Shown: piece by piece, positions 57,451-64,000 of the stretch
How the letters are laid out: the number at the start of each line of letters is the position of its first letter
How positions within the stretch are numbered: the first letter of the stretch is position 1
Position numbers and translations under genes: made by a program
Assembly: GCA_000344275.1 (NCBI GenBank)
Contig: AORU01000014.1
Location: 1-64,000, forward strand
DNA length: 64,000 nt
Direction of reading: 5' to 3'
Source: Streptococcus oralis subsp. tigurinus AZ_3a
GTDB lineage: Bacteria; Bacillota; Bacilli; Lactobacillales; Streptococcaceae
Notes under the pieces: model-generated
Seen by the model: only the letters and a program-made list of their open reading frames with translations
Database searches by the model: none
What the model was told of the DNA's origin: nothing

Positions 57451-59400
57451 GTGTCAAAAAAGGAAATCAATATTAATAACTACAATGATGACGCCATTCA
57501 GGTGCTAGAAGGGTTGGATGCGGTCCGTAAACGTCCGGGGATGTATATTGGTTCGACCGACGGTGCGGGTCTCCATCACCTAGTCTGGGAAATAGTGGAC
57601 AATGCAGTCGATGAGGCCTTGTCTGGCTTTGGTGACCGCATTGATGTGACTATCAATAAAGACGGCAGTCTAACCGTTCAAGACCATGGTCGAGGGATGC
57701 CGACCGGGATGCACGCCATGGGAATTCCAACTGTTGAAGTTATCTTTACCATTCTCCACGCTGGAGGAAAATTCGGTCAAGGTGGCTATAAGACATCTGG
57801 AGGTCTCCACGGGGTGGGGTCTTCGGTTGTTAATGCTCTTTCTAGTTGGCTGGAAGTTGAAATCACCCGTGACGGTACAGTCTACAAGCAACGTTTTGAA
57901 AATGGCGGGAAACCCGTCACAACCTTGAAGAAAATTGGTACAGCACCCAAGTCTAAGACAGGGACCAAAGTCACCTTCATGCCTGATGCGACTATCTTTT
58001 CTACGACAGACTTCAAGTGCAATACCATTTCAGAACGACTCAATGAGTCAGCCTTTCTCTTAAAAAATGTGACCTTGTCTCTGACAGACAAACGAACAGA
58101 TGAAGCGATTGAATACCATTATGAAAATGGAGTTCAGGACTTTGTTTCCTATTTGAACGAAGACAAGGAAACCTTGACACCAGTTCTGTACTTTGAAGGG
58201 GAAGACAATGGTTTCCAAGTGGAAGTAGCCCTTCAGTACAATGATGGATTTTCAGATAACATTCTATCCTTTGTCAATAACGTTCGTACCAAGGACGGCG
58301 GAACGCATGAGACGGGGCTCAAGTCTGCCATTACCAAGGTTATGAATGACTATGCGCGTAAGACGGGACTTCTCAAGGAAAAAGATAAAAATCTAGAAGG
58401 TTCAGATTATCGTGAGGGATTAGCAGCCGTTCTTTCTATTCTGGTTCCTGAAGAGCATCTTCAGTTTGAAGGACAGACCAAGGACAAACTTGGAAGCCCT
58501 CTGGCTCGTCCTGTTGTGGATGGCATAGTATCTGATAAGTTGACCTTTTTCCTCATGGAGAATGGAGAACTGGCTTCAAATCTCATTAGGAAGGCTATCA
58601 AGGCGCGTGATGCCCGTGAGGCGGCCCGTAAGGCACGTGATGAGAGCCGAAATGGTAAGAAAAATAAAAAAGACAAGGGCTTGTTGTCTGGAAAATTGAC
58701 TCCAGCCCAGTCTAAAAACCCTGCCAAGAATGAACTCTATCTGGTTGAGGGGGACTCTGCCGGCGGTTCTGCCAAGCAAGGTCGTGATCGTAAGTTCCAG
58801 GCTATCTTGCCCCTTCGAGGTAAGGTCATCAATACAGCCAAGGCCAAGATGGCGGATATCCTCAAAAATGAAGAAATCAATACCATGATTTACACCATCG
58901 GGGCAGGGGTTGGAGCAGACTTCTCCCTTGAAGATGCCAACTACGACAAAATCATTATCATGACCGATGCCGATACCGACGGTGCCCACATTCAAACTCT
59001 TCTTTTAACCTTTTTCTACCGCTACATGCGTCCGCTAGTTGAGGCAGGACATGTCTATATCGCCCTTCCGCCTCTTTACAAGATGTCCAAAGGCAAAGGA
59101 AAAAAAGAAGAAGTGGCCTATGCTTGGACGGATGGAGAGCTAGAAGAACTCCGCAAGCAGTTCGGCAAAGGCGCTACCCTTCAACGCTACAAAGGTCTTG
59201 GTGAGATGAATGCGGACCAACTCTGGGAAACAACCATGAACCCAGAAACGCGTACCCTTATCCGTGTTACAATCGAAGATTTAGCACGCGCCGAACGCCG
59301 TGTCAATGTCCTCATGGGAGATAAAGTTGAACCACGACGCAAGTGGATTGAAGATAATGTCAAGTTTACGCTGGAAGAGAGTGGGGAGGTGGTGTTTTGA
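57451..59400 (+). CDS. parE: DNA topoisomerase IV subunit B
   Basis: A 649-residue ATPase subunit: GHKL motifs [24 protein letters not shown] and [15 protein letters not shown]; the TOPRIM part [19 protein letters not shown] and [11 protein letters not shown]; quinolone region [21 protein letters not shown], which is unaltered as far as I can tell. With ParC it decatenates daughter chromosomes. Start GTG 57451 with taggaggttcctt before it. Unlike the usual direct parE-parC neighbourhood, two genes separate it from parC. Confidence 0.97.
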   Translation: MSKKEININNYNDDAIQVLEGLDAVRKRPGMYIGSTDGAGLHHLVWEIVDNAVDEALSGFGDRIDVTINKDGSLTVQDHGRGMPTGMHAMGIPTVEVIFTILHAGGKFGQGGYKTSGGLHGVGSSVVNALSSWLEVEITRDGTVYKQRFENGGKPVTTLKKIGTAPKSKTGTKVTFMPDATIFSTTDFKCNTISERLNESAFLLKNVTLSLTDKRTDEAIEYHYENGVQDFVSYLNEDKETLTPVLYFEGEDNGFQVEVALQYNDGFSDNILSFVNNVRTKDGGTHETGLKSAITKVMNDYARKTGLLKEKDKNLEGSDYREGLAAVLSILVPEEHLQFEGQTKDKLGSPLARPVVDGIVSDKLTFFLMENGELASNLIRKAIKARDAREAARKARDESRNGKKNKKDKGLLSGKLTPAQSKNPAKNELYLVEGDSAGGSAKQGRDRKFQAILPLRGKVINTAKAKMADILKNEEINTMIYTIGAGVGADFSLEDANYDKIIIMTDADTDGAHIQTLLLTFFYRYMRPLVEAGHVYIALPPLYKMSKGKGKKEEVAYAWTDGELEELRKQFGKGATLQRYKGLGEMNADQLWETTMNPETRTLIRVTIEDLARAERRVNVLMGDKVEPRRKWIEDNVKFTLEESGEVVF

Positions 59401-59428
59401 GAAGGTTATAACTATTAAAGAGTTTATT

Positions 59429-60424
59429 ATGGAAAAATTATTCATTATCGGAAATGGATTTGACCTTGCTCACGGTTTAAAGACAAGTTATTTAGAGTTT
59501 AAAAACTTTGTATATCAGCAGATTTGTAAGTCTCAAGTTGATGTAAAATTAGATGAAATACCTGAAATAAAGAACGTTTTTTTTAATGACTTTGAAATCC
59601 CTACCTCTATTACAGGCAATCATGGTGAGGAATTATATAATGACCAAGAGGTTGCAGAAAAATATTTCGAGTTAATTTCATTGATGGTTAAAGATAAAAG
59701 AAAATGGATAGATTTTGAGAATTCTTTGGCAAGGATAGGTAATATAGAATTTGAACTGAATAGCTTCTATGATGCTGAAGGAGATTTGGATTATTCTCAA
59801 ACAGCAACTTATGTAGAAGATTTTTCAGAAACATTAAAAAATTTTTATCAATATGCGACGAATAGTTTGTTTAGTGGGTGGATTAATACGATTTCAAAAT
59901 CAGAAGAGTATGAACATCTTTTACCTGTTAAGGAAAGTGTATTAAATTCAAAGGAAGTTGCACTATATCTAACTTTTAACTATACAATGGTATTGGAAGA
60001 TAAGTATGGAATTAAAGAAGAGGATATTTTTCATATACATGGAAGCATTAGAACAAGAGAGTATTTGGTTGGTCATAATGTAGAAGAGGAAGTGGAGGAG
60101 GATTTTAATCCATTTTCTTTAAATTTATATATAGCTTCTTGTGTTGAAGCAGTTAGAAAGCCTGTAAAGGAGAGATTAGAATCTAATGCAATGAAAAACT
60201 TTCTGGAAAGAATTTCTGATGTAACTGAAATTTATTTTATTGGTTTTAATCTAGAAGAGAAAGAGTCCCCGGACAAACTATATTTTCAAAGGATATTTAA
60301 AATATTGCCAAATGTAAAAGTTTTTATTGATGAATTTAGCAAAGATAAAGAAAAGCCTATTAAAAAGACCCTTAAAGAATGGGGATTAAAAAATTATGAA
60401 AGTATTGAATTTATAAAAACATAA
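59429..60424 (+). CDS. AbiH-family abortive phage infection protein
   Basis: A 331-residue soluble protein. The N-terminus FIIGNGFDLAHGLKTSYLEFKNF is the AbiH hallmark (GNGFDLxHGLxTSY), and LTFNYTMVLEDKYG with FHIHGSIR and FIGFNLEEKESPD follow, as in the family. Lactococcal AbiH protects against phage; the mechanism is not known to me. The gene is clearly richer in A+T than its neighbours parE and parC and sits between them, a sign of acquisition. The start is ATG 59429, after parE's stop, without a strong ribosome site. Confidence 0.85.
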   Translation: MEKLFIIGNGFDLAHGLKTSYLEFKNFVYQQICKSQVDVKLDEIPEIKNVFFNDFEIPTSITGNHGEELYNDQEVAEKYFELISLMVKDKRKWIDFENSLARIGNIEFELNSFYDAEGDLDYSQTATYVEDFSETLKNFYQYATNSLFSGWINTISKSEEYEHLLPVKESVLNSKEVALYLTFNYTMVLEDKYGIKEEDIFHIHGSIRTREYLVGHNVEEEVEEDFNPFSLNLYIASCVEAVRKPVKERLESNAMKNFLERISDVTEIYFIGFNLEEKESPDKLYFQRIFKILPNVKVFIDEFSKDKEKPIKKTLKEWGLKNYESIEFIKT

Positions 60425-60454
60425 TCAAATTAAAAGAACTATGCAGGTATTAAC

Positions 60455-61273
60455 ATGAGAACAGAAACAGAAATGCTCGATGTGATTTTACAGACTGCCA
60501 AAACTTTACAAGTTGAGGCTGTCGCTCTATCTGGTTCACGAACGGATACAAAAGCACCAAAAGATGAGTTTCAGGATTACGACGTGATCTATGTCGTGGA
60601 CGACTTAGATAATCTGACGAGTGACCTTTCTTGGTTAGACCAGTTTGGCACTCGTATCATTGAGCAGCATAATGTCCTAGGCAACCGTCGACTTTATCTC
60701 ATGCTATTTGAAGATGGAAATCGGATTGATTTGACCCTCTGTCCTACGGAGTATATTCAAGAGTGGGTGGATAGTGAAGCTGATTATACAGTTTTGCAAG
60801 ATAAGAAAGGCTTGTTTGTTCCCTATTTCCCAAGTCCTCAACGTTACTGGACAAGTCTAGCTAGTCAGACAGATTTTGAAAAAGCCTGCAATGAATTTTG
60901 GTGGGTGTCAGCCTACGTAGTCAAAGGAATCTGTCGTAAACAACTACTCTATGCCACTGGTCATCTTTATGGTATTTGTCAACAAGAACTCTTGAAGGTC
61001 TTGGCTTGGCAGGTAGTAAGCGATAGGGGGAAGGTCGATATCGGCAAGAACTATAAGTATCTCTTTAACTATTTACCTGCTGAGAAAGAGAAACAATTCT
61101 CAAATCTGCTTGATTTCTCCAGTTTAGAAAAAATCACTCAGACTTTATTTGCAACAATGAAACTTTTCCACCAAGAAGCTCAATCTCTTGCTAACAAGAT
61201 GGGCTTTGACTATGATAAGGAAGTGGCGGAAAGGATGATTGAGTATGCTGAGGAGAGACTTTCAAATCACTAA
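60455..61273 (+). CDS. ANT(6)-like aminoglycoside 6-adenylyltransferase
   Basis: A 272-residue nucleotidyltransferase: GSRTDTKAPKDEFQDYDVIYVVDD (GSR..D...DYD catalytic Asp pair), NRIDLTLCP with the third carboxylate, and FWWVSAYVVKGICRKQLLYA in the helical part. Family members add AMP to position 6 of streptomycin; chromosomal homologues in streptococci need not confer resistance. It starts 30 bases after the AbiH gene. No transposon ends were seen. Confidence 0.85.
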   Translation: MRTETEMLDVILQTAKTLQVEAVALSGSRTDTKAPKDEFQDYDVIYVVDDLDNLTSDLSWLDQFGTRIIEQHNVLGNRRLYLMLFEDGNRIDLTLCPTEYIQEWVDSEADYTVLQDKKGLFVPYFPSPQRYWTSLASQTDFEKACNEFWWVSAYVVKGICRKQLLYATGHLYGICQQELLKVLAWQVVSDRGKVDIGKNYKYLFNYLPAEKEKQFSNLLDFSSLEKITQTLFATMKLFHQEAQSLANKMGFDYDKEVAERMIEYAEERLSNH

Positions 61274-61516
61274 CTAAATAAAGTATATAATTTAAAAGAT
61301 TAAACTACAGAAAAGATAGTTTAGTTATATATAGTAACTGAACACGGGACTAATTTCTGTAAATTATCCCTTATTCTATAAAAACCTACTCTACATTCTT
61401 TGAAAGGAGTTGAACACGGCCTAAATGCTGGGTGAAAAAGATAAATTCTCTTGTGAGCTTGCTTACTTCAAGAATTTTCTATTCTCACTTGGTATTTTAC
61501 GGGCTCTGTATCTTAT
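61274..61516. other. Leader region upstream of parC
   Basis: A 243-base gap. Two imperfect copies of TGAACACGG.CTAA...CTG occur at 61339-61359 and 61411-61430. A long imperfect hairpin (about 61433-61495, gtgaaaaagataaattctcttg against caagaattttctattctcac) lies just before the parC ATG. A ribosome site for parC is not evident (ctcttatatgagt). Confidence 0.45.
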
Positions 61517-63997
61517 ATGAGTAATATTCAAAACATGTCCCTTGAGGACATCATGGGAGAGCGCTTTGGTCGCTACTCCAAATACATCATTCAAGACCGG
61601 GCTTTGCCAGATATTCGTGATGGATTGAAGCCGGTTCAGCGTCGTATTCTTTATTCGATGAATAAGGATGGTAATACCTTTGACAAGAGCTACCGTAAGT
61701 CGGCCAAGTCAGTTGGGAACATCATGGGGAATTTTCACCCACACGGGGATTCTTCTATCTATGATGCTATGGTTCGTATGTCTCAGGACTGGAAGAATCG
61801 TGAGATTCTAGTTGAAATGCACGGGAATAACGGTTCCATGGACGGGGATCCACCTGCGGCGATGCGTTATACCGAGGCTCGTTTGTCTGAGATTGCTGGT
61901 TATCTTCTTCAAGATATCGAGAAAAAGACAGTTCCCTTTGCTTGGAACTTTGACGATACCGAGAAAGAACCCACTGTTTTGCCAGCAGCCTTTCCAAACC
62001 TCTTGGTCAATGGATCTACTGGGATTTCGGCTGGTTATGCCACAGATATTCCACCGCATAATTTGGCTGAGGTCATTGATGCGACGGTTTACATGATTGA
62101 TCACCCAACAGCCAAGGTGGACAAACTCATGGAATTCTTGCCTGGACCAGACTTCCCTACAGGAGCTATCATCCAAGGGCGTGACGAAATCAAGAAGGCC
62201 TATGAAACAGGAAAAGGGCGCGTGGTCGTTCGTTCTAAGACTGAGATTGAAAAGCTAAAAGGTGGTAAGGAACAAATCGTTATCACTGAGATTCCTTATG
62301 AAATCAATAAGGCTAGCCTAGTTAAAAAAATCGATGATGTCCGTGTCAATAACAAGGTGGCAGGTATTGCTGAGATTCGTGATGAGTCTGACCGTGACGG
62401 TCTTCGCATCGCTATCGAGCTTAAGAAAGATGCTAATACAGAGCTCGTTCTTAACTATCTCTTCAAATACACCGACTTACAAATCAATTACAACTTTAAC
62501 ATGGTAGCGATTGATAATTTCACTCCTCGTCAAGTTGGAATTGTCCCAATCCTGTCTAGCTATATCGCCCACCGTCGTGAAGTGATTCTGGCGCGTTCAC
62601 GCTTTGACAAGGAAAAGGCTGAGAAACGTCTTCATATCGTTGAAGGTTTGATTCGCGTGATTTCGATTTTGGACGAAGTCATTGCCCTTATTCGTGCTTC
62701 TGAAAACAAGGCTGACGCCAAGGAAAACCTCAAGGTCAGCTATGAGTTTACAGAAGAGCAAGCCGAAGCTATTGTTACCTTGCAACTTTACCGTTTGACC
62801 AATACAGACGTGGTTGTCTTGCAGGAAGAAGAAGCAGAACTTCGTGAAAAAATTGCCATGCTTGCGGCTATCATCGGTGATGAACGGACTATGTACAATC
62901 TCATGAAGAAAGAGCTTCGTGAGGTCAAGAAGAAATTTGCGACACCACGTTTGAGTACTTTGGAAGATACAGCAAAAGTAATCGAGATTGATACAGCCAG
63001 CCTCATCGCCGAGGAAGATACCTATGTCAGCGTGACTAAGGCAGGTTACATCAAGCGTACCAGTCCACGTTCCTTTGCAGCTTCCACTCTGGAAGAAATT
63101 GGCAAACGTGATGATGATCGTTTAATCTTTGTTCAATCTGCCAAGACAACGCAACACCTCTTGATGTTCACAACTCTTGGGAATGTCATCTATCGACCAA
63201 TCCACGAGTTAGCAGATATTCGCTGGAAGGACATTGGAGAGCACTTGAGCCAGACCATTACAAACTTTGAAACTAATGAAGAAATTCTCTATGCAGAAGT
63301 CGTGGATCAGTTTGATGATGCGACCACCTACTTTGCAGCAACTCGCCTTGGTCAAATCAAGCGTGTAGAACGCAAAGAGTTCTCTCCATGGCGGACCTAC
63401 AAGTCTAAATCTGTCAAGTATGCTAAGCTCAAAGACGAGACAGACCAGATTATAGCGGTGGCTCCAATTAAACTGGATGATGTACTCTTGATTAGCCAAA
63501 ACGGTTATGCCCTTCGTTTCAATATCGAAGAGGTTCCGGTTGTTGGTGCCAAGGCTGCGGGTGTCAAGGCTATGAACCTGAAAGCAGATGATGCGCTTCA
63601 AGCTGCCTTCATCTGTAACACCTCATCCTTCTACCTCTTGACCCAACGTGGAAGTTTGAAACGCGTTTCCATTGAGGAAATTCCAGCGACCAGCCGTGCC
63701 AAACGAGGCCTACAAGTCTTGCGTGAGTTGAAAAACAAACCGCACCGTGTCTTTTTAGCAGGAGCAGTTGCAGAGCAAGGATTTGTAGGTGATCTCTTTA
63801 GTACAGAAATGGAAGAAAACGACCAAACGCTGCTTGTCCAATCTAACAAGGGAACAATCTATGAGAGTCGCTTGCAAGACTTGAACCTGTCAGAACGCAC
63901 TAGCAATGGAAGTTTTATCTCAGATACCATTTCAGATGAGGAAGTTTTCGATGCTTACCTCAAAGAAGTCTTTAAAGAGGACAAAACAAATTCGTAA
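61517..63997 (+). CDS. parC: DNA topoisomerase IV subunit A
   Basis: An 826-residue breakage-rejoining subunit; complete with TAA at 63995. The active Tyr118 is in AAMRYTEARL. The quinolone-resistance region HPHGDSSIYDAMVRMSQ carries the susceptible-type Ser79 and Asp83; Gly52 and Asp91 are residues I recall as viridans-type rather than pneumococcal. The C-terminal beta-pinwheel has the repeats LTTLGNVIYRP, LGQIKRVERKEF and RGSLKRVSIEE. With ParE it separates linked chromosomes. It is preceded by an unusual hairpin-containing leader. Confidence 0.97.
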   Translation: MSNIQNMSLEDIMGERFGRYSKYIIQDRALPDIRDGLKPVQRRILYSMNKDGNTFDKSYRKSAKSVGNIMGNFHPHGDSSIYDAMVRMSQDWKNREILVEMHGNNGSMDGDPPAAMRYTEARLSEIAGYLLQDIEKKTVPFAWNFDDTEKEPTVLPAAFPNLLVNGSTGISAGYATDIPPHNLAEVIDATVYMIDHPTAKVDKLMEFLPGPDFPTGAIIQGRDEIKKAYETGKGRVVVRSKTEIEKLKGGKEQIVITEIPYEINKASLVKKIDDVRVNNKVAGIAEIRDESDRDGLRIAIELKKDANTELVLNYLFKYTDLQINYNFNMVAIDNFTPRQVGIVPILSSYIAHRREVILARSRFDKEKAEKRLHIVEGLIRVISILDEVIALIRASENKADAKENLKVSYEFTEEQAEAIVTLQLYRLTNTDVVVLQEEEAELREKIAMLAAIIGDERTMYNLMKKELREVKKKFATPRLSTLEDTAKVIEIDTASLIAEEDTYVSVTKAGYIKRTSPRSFAASTLEEIGKRDDDRLIFVQSAKTTQHLLMFTTLGNVIYRPIHELADIRWKDIGEHLSQTITNFETNEEILYAEVVDQFDDATTYFAATRLGQIKRVERKEFSPWRTYKSKSVKYAKLKDETDQIIAVAPIKLDDVLLISQNGYALRFNIEEVPVVGAKAAGVKAMNLKADDALQAAFICNTSSFYLLTQRGSLKRVSIEEIPATSRAKRGLQVLRELKNKPHRVFLAGAVAEQGFVGDLFSTEMEENDQTLLVQSNKGTIYESRLQDLNLSERTSNGSFISDTISDEEVFDAYLKEVFKEDKTNS

Positions 63998-64000
63998 AAA

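Noticed and set aside
61640..61790. Quinolone-resistance substitutions in parC
   Set aside because: Ser79 and Asp83 are the susceptible residues.

Overview
The window is a chromosomal segment of a mitis-group Streptococcus (S. mitis/S. oralis-like). The low-GC housekeeping genes follow an order I recall from the pneumococcal chromosome: pyrD-holA-sodA-rlmN, then rpsP-khpA-rimM-trmD, gor, MacAB-like ABC genes, metG, coaA, deoA-deoC-cdd-pnrA-ABC, and plsY-parE-parC. ParC has Gly52 and Asp91, which I recall as residues of viridans species rather than of typical pneumococci. Recombination can move these alleles, so the species call is an inference.

Region 1 (1-16,000) is the most unusual part. 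It holds the end of a wall-anchored protein built from about 59 copies of a Gly-Ser-Gly-Thr-Asn-Thr repeat and a GT2 glycosyltransferase. Two small DivIVA-like coiled-coil proteins, a roughly 150-residue chaperone-like protein and a second SecA (SecA2-like) follow. A convergent CsoR-family repressor comes next. A second set then repeats the pattern: another DivIVA-like protein, a paralogous chaperone-like protein, a GT4 glycosyltransferase and a 1,956-residue collagen-like LPKTG protein. No SecY2 or Asp1-3 is recognisable. The arrangement suggests a dedicated secretion and glycosylation locus for two repeat-rich surface proteins, using parts other than the classical SecA2/SecY2/Asp set.

Region 2 (16,000-21,300) is a border zone. 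It holds two small HTH genes, about 1 kb of decayed DNA with an XRE relic, a putative zinc metallopeptidase behind a MerR-type promoter with a 19-bp spacer, a small conserved protein, and an oxidoreductase-TetR pair with a clear operator.

Region 3 (21,300-34,300) is core: gdhA, pyrD, holA, sodA, yutD-like, rlmN, vanZ-like, an ABC-F gene, slrA, rpsP, khpA, mazG-like, rimM, trmD, an ATP-cone protein, ydbC-like and a TetR gene.

Region 4 (34,300-38,700) carries a large Cna_B/pilin-domain LPNTG adhesin. It is broken by one missing A at an A AAA AAG sequence. Region 5 (38,700-57,300) holds bioY, gor, a MacAB-like exporter, metG, a P-loop kinase-like gene, rpsT, coaA, a nucleoside salvage and uptake cluster, and plsY. 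Region 6 (57,400-64,000) holds parE and parC with an AbiH-type phage defence gene and an ANT(6)-type adenylyltransferase between them.

No rRNA, tRNA, CRISPR array or intact insertion sequence was seen.
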